Origin: Alphaproteobacteria bacterium | Lineage (GTDB): Bacteria > Pseudomonadota > Alphaproteobacteria > RF32 > CAG-239 | Direction of reading: 5' to 3' | DNA: 14,092 nt | Assembly (NCBI GenBank): GCA_017479785.1 | Contig: JAFVBT010000079.1 | Location: 1-14,092, forward strand | Shown: piece by piece, positions 1 to 7,568 of the stretch | Layout of the letters: every line of letters begins with the position of its first letter | Numbering within the stretch: position 1 is the stretch's first letter | The notes under the pieces: model-generated | Databases searched by the model: none | Seen by the model: only the letters and a program-made list of their open reading frames with translations | What the model was told of the DNA's origin: nothing | Made by a program: the position numbers and the translations under genes

Positions 1-21
1 AAGTGCTTACTATTTGCTTAC

Positions 22-61
22 TGAAAAAAGAAAAGGGTTTAAGCAATTTGCCTAAACCCTT
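22..61 (-). terminator. Rho-independent terminator of tRNA-Lys
   Basis: On the minus strand a 9-bp perfect stem (AAGGGTTTA pairing with TAAACCCTT, plus-strand 33-41 and 53-61) with an 11-nt loop is followed by a T-rich tract (TTTTCTTTTTT). It lies 9 nt past the encoded CCA of the tRNA, so it most likely ends that transcript. Confidence 0.85.
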
Positions 62-69
62 GATTTTAC

Positions 70-145
70 TGGTGAGCTCGGTGGGATTCGAACCCGCGAC
101 CCTTTGATTAAAAGTCAAATGCTCTACCGACTGAGCTACGAACTC
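70..145 (-). tRNA. tRNA-Lys (anticodon UUU), CCA encoded
   Basis: This is a 76-nt cloverleaf on the minus strand. The acceptor stem GAGTTCG pairs with CGAGCTC over 7 bp with one G-U pair. The D arm contains AGCTCAGTCGGTAGAGC, the anticodon loop reads CTTTTAA with anticodon TTT at plus-strand 110-112, and the T arm carries GGTTCGAATCC. The discriminator base is A (position 73) and the 3' CCA is encoded at 72-70. It is a single-gene unit: its own promoter lies just upstream and its own terminator just downstream. Nothing suggests a pseudogene. Confidence 0.97.
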
Positions 146-158
146 TCAAACAAAGTTG

Positions 159-187
159 CTTATAAAAGATAATTTATATTTAGTCAA
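159..187 (-). promoter_or_regulatory. Sigma-70-type promoter for tRNA-Lys
   Basis: On the minus strand, TTGACT (plus-strand 182-187) is followed after exactly 17 nt by TATAAG (159-164). The predicted start of transcription falls near 152, about seven bases before the mature tRNA 5' end at 145. The match to consensus and the position are both good. Confidence 0.75.
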
Positions 188-287
188 TAGAAAAAATAAA
201 AAAAGTTAAAAATTTTAAATTAGGTATTTATTTATTAATATTTATGTGTTATTGTACGTTCAACTATTATAGCAAATGAGGTTTAAA

Positions 288-608
288 ATGGCTCTGAGTA
301 ATGAAATTGGTCAAAAAGGAAAATACAGCATTTTACAAAATGCTAAGGGTGAAATCATGATTATGATGGAAAGCCGAATCGGCGGTCCGGAAAATCCGCG
401 TTTTATTTATGACGGCGGAGAAGTGGCCTTACTCTATCGCTCGCAGGAAAGTTCCGTTGCTTTCAGAAATATTGATGCCGGCGCACGTTCGCCTTTAAAA
501 TCCGTTACGGAAATATTGGTTGTTGAAATTGAAGGCGAGGATGTAGAAAGAGAATATATGGTTCCTGTTCGTATCGTAAAGGATGTTAATAATCTTATTA
601 TTTCATAA
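288..608 (+). CDS. Hypothetical 106-aa protein, first gene of the NuoLMN-like operon
   Basis: I do not recognise this family. The likely start is the ATG at 288 (MALSNEIG), because GAGG at 278-281 sits 6 nt before it; the in-frame ATG at 276 overlaps that ribosome binding site and has none of its own. The 106-aa product has no signal peptide, membrane segment or cysteine. Alternating hydrophobic stretches (for example EVALLYRS, EILVVEIEG, YMVPVRIV) suggest a small, mainly beta, soluble protein. The stop lies 14 nt before the NuoL-like start, so the two are probably co-transcribed. It occupies the place where nuoK would stand in a normal nuo operon, but it is not NuoK, which is a three-helix membrane protein. 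A role with the membrane proteins downstream is inference from position only. Confidence 0.8.
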   Translation: MALSNEIGQKGKYSILQNAKGEIMIMMESRIGGPENPRFIYDGGEVALLYRSQESSVAFRNIDAGARSPLKSVTEILVVEIEGEDVEREYMVPVRIVKDVNNLIIS

Positions 609-622
609 TCATAAGGTTAAGA

Positions 623-2302
623 ATGATTGCTTATACAACTTTTTTGTTGTTTTTAACAGGGCTTTTCAGCAGTATTAAAGTAAGCATCAAAACTGACAAA
701 ATATTGTCGTTCATTGCTTTTGCGGCTCTGTTTACCATTTTCGGAAACTTTTGTGAAAGCTGGTTATCAGGCGATAACCAGACTTTTTCTTTTATATGGA
801 ACAGTTCACCAAGCGGTAACATTAATTTTGATATAATTTCAAACCCTTATAACTATGAAATTATATTACCTTTTTTTATCATAACGCTTTTAAGCGCTTT
901 GCACATTCAAATTTTTCGTTATGAAGAAAGAAAAAGTTCAGCCGTTGCTTTTCTGGCATTTAATTTGGCAATTCTAACCGCTATGATTACCAGCAATAAT
1001 TTCGTGCAATTATTGTCTGCCGTTTTTATTGCCGATATATTAGCCGTTCTGATTATTAAAGATACCGGAGCCAGCAAAAAATATACCCTGATGAATATGG
1101 CCGCCGATATGATCTTATTTATGGTGCTAGCCGTCATCAACAGTTTAGTGGATTCTTTGGATATTCGGCAAATCTTAGCCTACAAAAAATCCGGTTTTCA
1201 TGCCGATTTCCTTGCAATTTTCGGGTTAACGGCCGTTTTTATGAAGTTCGGCTTTTTTATTTTTCATATCGGAATCTTGTCGCTCCAAAATATTCGTTTA
1301 CACAGATTGTTGGAAATTTTGTTTTTATCGGCACCGTTAACCGCACTTGTGCTCTTGTTGAAATTTAATATTTTGTGGCGAGAATCGGCATACTTTCTTC
1401 CGTATCTGGATGCATTGTGCAGTTTAACGTTGGCTTTCGGCTTTTTCGGAAGTCTGCTCATAGACTGCTACAAAGCAAAAATCATCTATTGGCAATTAAT
1501 GTTCTGGGCCTTATTTGTTGAACTGCTGAAATTCAACGGTTTTATCTGGTCGGCATGGTTTACCGCTCTGTTTCTGGGTATGTATATTTTAAGCAACGGG
1601 TTATATTTACTGCATTATTATTTTAACCGCAGGCCGCTTGTTTCGCAATTTATGACCATAAGGAAAGAAAACAAATATCCGCTTCAGGGCGCATTTTTAA
1701 TCATATTCTCGGCAGTAATTTCATTATCTATGACTTTAACAAATATGTATAACAACGTTAACCGATATTACATCTGGACTTTTGCCGTTTTGTTTACGTT
1801 GTCATTATCCGCCGTGCTATACCAAATTTTGTTCCTGCCGAGAAGAAAAAAACTCTTGCAACTCAGTACAATACCGACGCAATACCTGATAACGGCGGAA
1901 CTTCTGCTGTTTGCGACAAGTTTGTTATATTATTTTCACGATTACCATATCAGTGCTGTCGGCGTGCCTGTTGTTTTTGTTTTGTTGTGTCTTTTCAATC
2001 CGTTACATAAATTGTCATATTTTTACACAAAGACGGATATCCAGAACTTTGAATTTTTTGCCTTTTTATATAATAACCTGATTACCTTCTTGCAGATTAG
2101 CGGTAAAGTTTTGTGGTTGCTGATTGACCGCTTGTTTATGGATAAAATATTTATCCGGTTTACCGTTTGGTCGGCAAAATCCGGACTGTCTTTATTTAGA
2201 AAAGCACATCAAAGCCCGTTGCTCGGCGGTTTTTTTGTTTTGCTGTTCATCATAATTTTGTTCATGTGGTCTTATAACTTAAGGGAGCAAATCAGTGGGT
2301 AG
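623..2302 (+). CDS. Divergent NuoL-like membrane protein (complex I antiporter-type subunit)
   Basis: A 559-aa polytopic membrane protein, hydrophobic throughout; E. coli NuoL is about 613 aa. ATG 623 is preceded by AAGG at 613-616. NuoL is the distal proton-pumping subunit of NADH:quinone oxidoreductase. By-eye alignment places AVFMKFGFFIFH (residues 204-215) on the canonical GAMGKSAQLPLH stretch, so Lys208 matches Lys229 and His215 matches the conserved His. The following WLPDAMEGPTPVSA motif is lost. The Glu144 position is Phe135 (Asp138 lies nearby), the His334/His338/Lys342 positions are Ser310/Thr314/Leu318, and the Lys399 region (GxPPFxGFxSKD) is replaced by residues without Lys or Asp. 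The C-terminus (about 465-552) still resembles the NuoL amphipathic lateral helix plus last membrane helix, which favours NuoL over MrpA or hydrogenase subunits. The last 8 bases overlap the next gene. Family call is fairly sure; pumping function is doubtful. Confidence 0.75.
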   Translation: MIAYTTFLLFLTGLFSSIKVSIKTDKILSFIAFAALFTIFGNFCESWLSGDNQTFSFIWNSSPSGNINFDIISNPYNYEIILPFFIITLLSALHIQIFRYEERKSSAVAFLAFNLAILTAMITSNNFVQLLSAVFIADILAVLIIKDTGASKKYTLMNMAADMILFMVLAVINSLVDSLDIRQILAYKKSGFHADFLAIFGLTAVFMKFGFFIFHIGILSLQNIRLHRLLEILFLSAPLTALVLLLKFNILWRESAYFLPYLDALCSLTLAFGFFGSLLIDCYKAKIIYWQLMFWALFVELLKFNGFIWSAWFTALFLGMYILSNGLYLLHYYFNRRPLVSQFMTIRKENKYPLQGAFLIIFSAVISLSMTLTNMYNNVNRYYIWTFAVLFTLSLSAVLYQILFLPRRKKLLQLSTIPTQYLITAELLLFATSLLYYFHDYHISAVGVPVVFVLLCLFNPLHKLSYFYTKTDIQNFEFFAFLYNNLITFLQISGKVLWLLIDRLFMDKIFIRFTVWSAKSGLSLFRKAHQSPLLGGFFVLLFIIILFMWSYNLREQISG

Positions 2303-3698
2303 TTTGTTGGCATCTTTTTTACTAGTGCCTTTGTTAGGATGTATCTTCGTTTTGTTTTCGCAAAAACATAAAAACAACGGCTATAACGTTGCCTTATTTA
2401 CCTTATCGGCCAATATTTTGCTGATTTTGAGAATGTTATCTTTATGCGAAACCATGGATGCCGAATTCTTATACTCTTATCAATGGTTGACTCATCCGAA
2501 TGTCAGATTTATTTTGGGGGTTGATGTTTTTTCGCTTGTTTTGTTGTTGGGTGTTTACATCTCCCTTATTATAGGCCTGACCGGTTTATCTTCAGAACAG
2601 CGACGCAATAAGTCTCTGCAGATATTAACACTTTATTTTGTATGGAACATGGAAGCCTTATTGCTTGCAAAAGACATTATCTTTTTCTATATCTTTTTTG
2701 CCGGAATGCTGTTGCCTTTATTTTGGCTTATCTGCCTGCACGGCAGCTTTAAGAAAATTTCCTCATCGGCGCTGTTTTTTCTTTTTAATTTTGCAGGAAG
2801 TTTGCTGTTATTGATTTCCATGTTGGTTGTATATCGCTATAACCGCGGCAGCGTTTTACTGTCGGCAGTCGGCATTTTAGATATTCCGAAACACGCTCAA
2901 CTTATTGTCATAGGCGGTATATGTGGTGCATTTATCTCACGCATACCAATTTGGCCTTTTCATAATTGGATTTCGTTTATCTATTCGGATATTAAAAATC
3001 CGCTTATTTATATTGTTATGAGTATGATGCCTTTAACAGGTTTATACGGCTTTATTCGCTTCGGGCAAATTATGCTTTCAGACAGCATATATACATTTGT
3101 ACCGATTATTGAAACATTTTGCGTTCTGACAATGTTATTTATTGCTCTAATCGGCTTGTCACACAGAAATTTTTTGCAAAAGTTGTTCTCTTATTCAACA
3201 ATTTATTATCTGCTTTTTCTAATGTCAAAGTTGTTGCTTACCGATAAATATCAGATGAATATGGCATATTCGTTATTTATTTTCCTGATTGTAAATGCCT
3301 CTTTGGCTGTTTTGGATTTATTTGCCGAAAATGCACGTGAGGAATCTAACGGCAACTATCGCGGTATATTGGCTTATATGCCGCGCTTGGCAAATTTATT
3401 CACTTTTTTTGTGTTGATTGCTGTCGGATTGCCTATTTCTTCAATGTTTTGGAACAATTTTATTTTAATTTCCGCATTGTTCCGAGAAAGTTTCATGACC
3501 GGTATTTGGGTTATGACTTCCACCTCCTTAATCGGCATGGCCTTAATTTATGAATTATATATTATGTGTGATACCAGACTCAGCTTGACAACTAATGATA
3601 CAGTTTGTGACATTTCAGACGCAAATTTAGCTTTTTTTGCCGGTGTAACAATTATTTTGTTCTTATCGTTCTTTAACCCGCTGTGGTTTGTTTTTTAA
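2295..3698 (+). CDS. Divergent NuoM-like membrane protein lacking pump residues
   Basis: A 467-aa polytopic membrane protein; NuoM is usually about 500 aa. The start is GTG at 2295, supported by AAGGGAG at 2281-2287, and overlaps the NuoL-like gene by 8 bases. Landmarks of NuoM remain: FILGVDVFSL (72-81, canonical YHLGVDGISL), FYIFFAGMLLPLF (131-143, canonical FYVFFEAGLIPMF), FISRIPIWPFHNW (213-225, canonical FAVKVPMWPFHTW), GLYGFIRF (249-256) and GLPISSMFWNNF (378-389, canonical GLPGTSGFVGEF). At the residues needed for proton transfer in E. coli NuoM the changes are Glu144 to Ala136, Lys234 to Arg216, Lys265 to Leu247 and Glu407 to Asn388. The LPDAHVEAPTAGS stretch after the His is absent. 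The frame is intact, so this is a maintained protein, but it is unlikely to pump protons in the canonical way. Confidence 0.8.
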   Translation: MGSLLASFLLVPLLGCIFVLFSQKHKNNGYNVALFTLSANILLILRMLSLCETMDAEFLYSYQWLTHPNVRFILGVDVFSLVLLLGVYISLIIGLTGLSSEQRRNKSLQILTLYFVWNMEALLLAKDIIFFYIFFAGMLLPLFWLICLHGSFKKISSSALFFLFNFAGSLLLLISMLVVYRYNRGSVLLSAVGILDIPKHAQLIVIGGICGAFISRIPIWPFHNWISFIYSDIKNPLIYIVMSMMPLTGLYGFIRFGQIMLSDSIYTFVPIIETFCVLTMLFIALIGLSHRNFLQKLFSYSTIYYLLFLMSKLLLTDKYQMNMAYSLFIFLIVNASLAVLDLFAENAREESNGNYRGILAYMPRLANLFTFFVLIAVGLPISSMFWNNFILISALFRESFMTGIWVMTSTSLIGMALIYELYIMCDTRLSLTTNDTVCDISDANLAFFAGVTIILFLSFFNPLWFVF

Positions 3699-3708
3699 GG
3701 AAGATGCC

Positions 3709-5121
3709 ATGATTGAATATGTTCTTTATTTATCACCTCTTCTTGCATTATTGCTCGGAATTTTTTGCATTATTTTCCGTAGTGATACCGCTACTAATAT
3801 TTCCTACAGTTTCAAAACGGCACGCACATTTTTATTTATCAGCTTTTTTCTGGAAATCGTGTTTTACAACAAGTCACTGATTGCCAATGTAACGCAAGGC
3901 AGTCCATTTACACTACTGTTTGAAAGTTCGCTTTATATATGTGCTTTTATCGTTTTATATTTATCAAAAAAATGGTTTACCTCAATGAATGTTGCCGGAC
4001 ATTGGTTTTGCAGTTGCATTCTGATGTCTGTTTTGTACGGATGTTTATTGGTTGAATCTTACAATTTATTGCTGACCGTTTTAATGTGTGTTTTGCTTAT
4101 GTTTAACAATTTCATTTTAATAAAACTGTTTCAAAAGAAAAAAGACTCATCGCTAAACATTAAAATTTATATGATTATGATGTTTTTAAGTTGGCTGCTA
4201 TCCGGTTTTTCTTTAATTGTTTTTTATACATACAGCGGCGATTTATCATATAGTGCGTTGATGCCTTATATAGATGTTAATCAGCAGGATTTATTTATAT
4301 TTTCAGCCGTGGCGGCGCTTGTGTGCGTGTTTGTTTTTATGTTCGGTCTGGCACCGTTGCATTTTTGGTTTGCCGAAGCTCTTGCCAACACCATTTTACC
4401 GGTCATAACTTATTTTCTGCTTGTGCCGATTGTAGCCTGTTTCGGGTGCTTTATCCAACTGAACTTGCATATGTTAGCGGCATATCAGGACGAATTGCTG
4501 TTCTTTTACAAAATTGTTGCTCTTCTTTCTGTCGGCATCGGCGCCATCGGTGCCTGCAGCGCCCAAAATATCCGTAAAACATTTGCCTATGTTTCGGTAT
4601 ATCATTTGGGACTGATTTTATTAGCACTCTTCCATTTTACGCCTAAAACAGTTGATGCTTCATTTGTTTATTTATTCAGTTATCTTTTGGCAATAACGGG
4701 AATTTGCACAACCTTATTCGGCTTAAAAATCAAAGGCGAATATTTAATGACTTTACCGGAATTATCCGGCGCGGCATACAAAAAACCGTATATTGCGGCC
4801 ATGATGGCTGTTTTTATCTTTTCTTTATCCGGATTACCGCCGTTTTTGGGCTTTATGGGACAGTTTTCTGTATTAAGCAGGCTCGCGGCTTATCGTTTAT
4901 ATGAATTGGGTTTTGTGTTGTTGATGTCCATTATTTTGACATTTGCTTACATTCAAATTATTTACACGATGTTCAAGGACAATAAAATACCTTTTGACCG
5001 AGCCGATAAAGGTATTTACACCGCTATGCTTATCAATGCCGCCGTAATGTTGTTTATTGTCGTTAACCCGCAATATCTGGTTGAAGATTTTGTACTGATG
5101 ATTGAAACGGTGTTTAAATAA
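3709..5121 (+). CDS. Divergent NuoN-like membrane protein lacking pump residues
   Basis: A 470-aa polytopic membrane protein, near the usual NuoN length of about 485. ATG 3709 is chosen over an upstream in-frame TTG at 3688 because AAGGAAG (3697-3703) sits just before it; the gap to the NuoM-like stop is 10 nt. The fold signature is clear: YSGDLSYSAL (175-184; E. coli QSGDLSFVAL), FMFGLAPLHFW (210-220; canonical FKISAVPFHMW), RKTFAYVSVYHLG (289-301) and FSLSGLPPFLGFMGQF (371-386; canonical FSLAGIPPLAGFFGKF). The key lysines are gone: Lys217 to Met211, Lys247 to Ile241 and Lys395 to Gln385. The Glu133 position falls on hydrophobic residues near Leu125/Met126. His218, the neighbouring Pro and Trp, and the helix-breaking prolines are kept, so structure seems conserved while charge relay is not. 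It ends TAATG with the birA start. Confidence 0.8.
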   Translation: MIEYVLYLSPLLALLLGIFCIIFRSDTATNISYSFKTARTFLFISFFLEIVFYNKSLIANVTQGSPFTLLFESSLYICAFIVLYLSKKWFTSMNVAGHWFCSCILMSVLYGCLLVESYNLLLTVLMCVLLMFNNFILIKLFQKKKDSSLNIKIYMIMMFLSWLLSGFSLIVFYTYSGDLSYSALMPYIDVNQQDLFIFSAVAALVCVFVFMFGLAPLHFWFAEALANTILPVITYFLLVPIVACFGCFIQLNLHMLAAYQDELLFFYKIVALLSVGIGAIGACSAQNIRKTFAYVSVYHLGLILLALFHFTPKTVDASFVYLFSYLLAITGICTTLFGLKIKGEYLMTLPELSGAAYKKPYIAAMMAVFIFSLSGLPPFLGFMGQFSVLSRLAAYRLYELGFVLLMSIILTFAYIQIIYTMFKDNKIPFDRADKGIYTAMLINAAVMLFIVVNPQYLVEDFVLMIETVFK

Positions 5122-5816
5122 TGGATTGGCAAATTTTTCATTACAACAAAGTAACAAGCACAAATGATGTTGCCTTAACACAAAGCCGCATTTCCGACGG
5201 AAAATTCGTTATTGTTGCCGACACCCAAACTGCAGGACGCGGACGGCGCGGCCGTGCTTGGCAAAGTTTGGAAGGTAATCTGTTTTTTTCGGCAGGTCTG
5301 CCCTACCCCATACAACAATGCGGTGCACTGGTTATGCTCTGCTCTTTAAGTCTTTTACAAACGATTAAGTCTCTTTGCCCCACTGCCGATGTACAACTCA
5401 AATGGCCGAATGATGTTTTGTTAAACGGCGCAAAGGTCAGCGGTATGCTGTTGGAAAAAGGTGAAAAAAATTATATGATTGTCGGCATCGGTGTTAATAT
5501 CTCGCAGTGTCCGAACAATATGCAATTGCTTTATCCGACAACGTCTTTAACCGCTGCCGGCATTCAAACGGATTGTCATACATTTTTGGATTTATTCTTG
5601 CAAATTTTTGATAAGAATTTAGCTGCAAATGATACTTCTGCCATTCGGCAACAGTGGTTGGAAAATGCCAAAGGATTGAACAAGCCCGTTACCGTTCATC
5701 AGGAAAGAGGCAATATAAAGGGTATCTTTATCAGCATTGACGAGAACGCAAATTTGGTGTTAAATACAGAAAACGGATTGCAAAAAATTATGGTCGGAGA
5801 TGTATTTTATGGCTGA
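5121..5816 (+). CDS. birA: Biotin--[acetyl-CoA carboxylase] ligase, catalytic-only form
   Basis: A 231-aa biotin protein ligase that activates biotin with ATP to biotinyl-AMP and transfers it to the carrier lysine of biotin enzymes such as acetyl-CoA carboxylase. Visible motifs are VTSTND (11-16), the adenylate-binding GRGRRGR (39-45), KWPNDVLL (94-101), KVSGML (105-110) and VGIGVN (121-126), followed by the small C-terminal domain. There is no N-terminal helix-turn-helix, so it is the group I type that cannot act as a biotin operon repressor. The start codon shares one base with the upstream NuoN-like stop (TAATG), implying translational coupling. The birA gene lying after nuoN is a familiar alphaproteobacterial arrangement. 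Confidence 0.95.
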   Translation: MDWQIFHYNKVTSTNDVALTQSRISDGKFVIVADTQTAGRGRRGRAWQSLEGNLFFSAGLPYPIQQCGALVMLCSLSLLQTIKSLCPTADVQLKWPNDVLLNGAKVSGMLLEKGEKNYMIVGIGVNISQCPNNMQLLYPTTSLTAAGIQTDCHTFLDLFLQIFDKNLAANDTSAIRQQWLENAKGLNKPVTVHQERGNIKGIFISIDENANLVLNTENGLQKIMVGDVFYG

Positions 5817-7476
5817 GGATATAGAAAAATTCAATAAAAACGGCATTTATTTTATTCCGCTCGGCGGTGCCGATGAAATCGGAATGAATATGTTTGTGTA
5901 CGGTGTAGACGGCAAGTTTATCATAGTTGATGCCGGATATGGTTTTCTGGCCGATAATTATCCGGGAATGGATTTGGCTTATGCCTCACCTGATTTTCTT
6001 GACGCTCACAGAGAAGATATTGTCGGTATGTTCATCACGCATGCACATGAAGATCACATGGGCGCAATTGCCCAAATTTGGCCGCATGCACAGTGTCCGG
6101 TTTATGCAATGGATTTTGCTATCGGGCTGATAAAAGCGCGCTTGGATGAATTTAAAATGACCGATATGGTGCCGCTTGTTTCCGTTAATCAGCACCGAAC
6201 GGTTGAATTGCCGAATTTCAGTGTGGAATTTATTTCCATTGTGCACTCGGTGCCGCAAACCTGTGTATTGGCCATTCGCACAAAATACGGCAATGTTTTG
6301 CACGCAACGGATTTTCGTTTTGATGATGAAGCCTTGTCTTCTTTGCCGACGGATTGGCAAGCATTGCATCGCTTTGCCGCCGAAGGCGTGGATATGCTTG
6401 TTTGCGATTCAACCAATATTTTAGTGGACAGCACATCGCCGTCGGAAGCTGATGTACGCGAAAATATTTTGAAACTCGTGCCGCAAATTGAAGGCGGCTT
6501 AATTGTAACGTGTTTTTCTTCCAACTTAATGCGGCTGGAAAGTTTTATATTGGCGGCTTATGAAGCCGGCAGAACCCCCGTTTTGGTCGGCCGTTCGTTA
6601 AATTTATACATTAAAGTGGCTAAAGAATGCGGCTATTTAACCGACTTACCGCCGGTATTCGGTATAGAAGAGGCCAAAGACATTCCTTCAGATAAAGCCC
6701 TGTATATCTGCACCGGCTCACAGGCAAATTATCGCAGTGCCTTAACCACCATTGCCAACGGTGAAAGCAAATATATCAAACCGGATAAAAATGATACGAT
6801 TATATTTTCATCAAAAGTCATTCCGGGAAATGAGGAGAAAATTGAGCGACTGCAAGAAAAATTGGCAGAGCTCGGTGCCACAATTATTACCGAAGAAACG
6901 GATTTGGTGCATACATCGGGACATGCCGGACGGCAAGAATTGAAAAAGATGTACGATTTAATTAAGCCGGCGATTGTTTTTCCGGTGCACGGCGATAAGC
7001 GGTTTATTCGCGAACACAAGCGTTTTGCCTTAAGTTGCGGCATTAATGAAGTTTTTTCGGCACGCAACGGCGATGTCTGTTTGTTACAAAACAAGCATAT
7101 TACCTGTTTGGAAAATATGCCGTGCGATATTATCGGTTGGGACCGCAACAGGCCGGTATCCTTGGGGGCGCAGGTTATTAAAAATCGGCGGCGAATTGCG
7201 TATAATTGCACATTGTTTATCAGTGCCGTTGTGCAAAACAAAAATCTTGCCGATTTGCAAATGTCTTCCGCCGATATTTTGAACCCTGAAGAATGGGATA
7301 AATTGTCAGCCGATATTTTGCAAACCGTGCGCCCGCTGATTGAACGAAAATTGCAAGAAACGGATAACCGCGCGCAATTGGAAGATTACATTCGCGGACA
7401 AATCCGCCGCCGTATATTTGCCGCCACTGAAATCAAGCCGGTTACATTTTTACACGTTTTCTATCAGAATTGCTGA
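5809..7476 (+). CDS. rnj: Ribonuclease J
   Basis: A 555-aa metallo-beta-lactamase/beta-CASP ribonuclease, the usual RNase J length. It carries the zinc-binding THAHEDHMGA (77-86; His78, His80, Asp82, His83), His146 in SIVHSVPQT, Asp168 in HATDFRFDD, the beta-CASP motif HTSGHAG (368-374) and His394 in FPVHGDKRF. RNase J acts in RNA maturation and decay as endonuclease and 5'-3' exonuclease, in the cytoplasm. ATG 5809 is chosen because GGAGAT at 5794-5799 is well placed for it, while the in-frame ATG at 5800 directly abuts that site. It overlaps the birA stop by 8 bases. It is the last gene of the plus-strand operon; I see no convincing terminator behind it. Confidence 0.95.
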   Translation: MAEDIEKFNKNGIYFIPLGGADEIGMNMFVYGVDGKFIIVDAGYGFLADNYPGMDLAYASPDFLDAHREDIVGMFITHAHEDHMGAIAQIWPHAQCPVYAMDFAIGLIKARLDEFKMTDMVPLVSVNQHRTVELPNFSVEFISIVHSVPQTCVLAIRTKYGNVLHATDFRFDDEALSSLPTDWQALHRFAAEGVDMLVCDSTNILVDSTSPSEADVRENILKLVPQIEGGLIVTCFSSNLMRLESFILAAYEAGRTPVLVGRSLNLYIKVAKECGYLTDLPPVFGIEEAKDIPSDKALYICTGSQANYRSALTTIANGESKYIKPDKNDTIIFSSKVIPGNEEKIERLQEKLAELGATIITEETDLVHTSGHAGRQELKKMYDLIKPAIVFPVHGDKRFIREHKRFALSCGINEVFSARNGDVCLLQNKHITCLENMPCDIIGWDRNRPVSLGAQVIKNRRRIAYNCTLFISAVVQNKNLADLQMSSADILNPEEWDKLSADILQTVRPLIERKLQETDNRAQLEDYIRGQIRRRIFAATEIKPVTFLHVFYQNC

Positions 7477-7568
7477 AATATTTGCTACATACAGATTTGA
7501 CAACTTGGCAAAATAACACTTGATTTTTGTTTCATAATATGCAAAAATAGACAAAAGAGGCTGCAGAT

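Noticed and set aside
623..5121. Mrp Na+/H+ antiporter or group 4 hydrogenase membrane subunits
   Set aside because: The L-M-N order before birA-rnj, the NuoL-like C-terminal lateral-helix region and the NuoN-specific SGDLS and FSLSGLPP stretches fit complex I better; no Mrp or hydrogenase partner genes are present.
5986..7241. Long minus-strand open frames within rnj (127, 111 and 170 codons)
   Set aside because: They lie opposite a clear RNase J gene, have no recognisable motifs or ribosome binding sites, and are expected shadows.
7497..7525. Promoter for the HNH/SUKH pair
   Set aside because: TTGACA at 7497-7502 is perfect, but the hexamer 17 nt later (TTGATT) is a poor -10 and CATAAT at 7533 is too far; read-through from rnj is equally possible.
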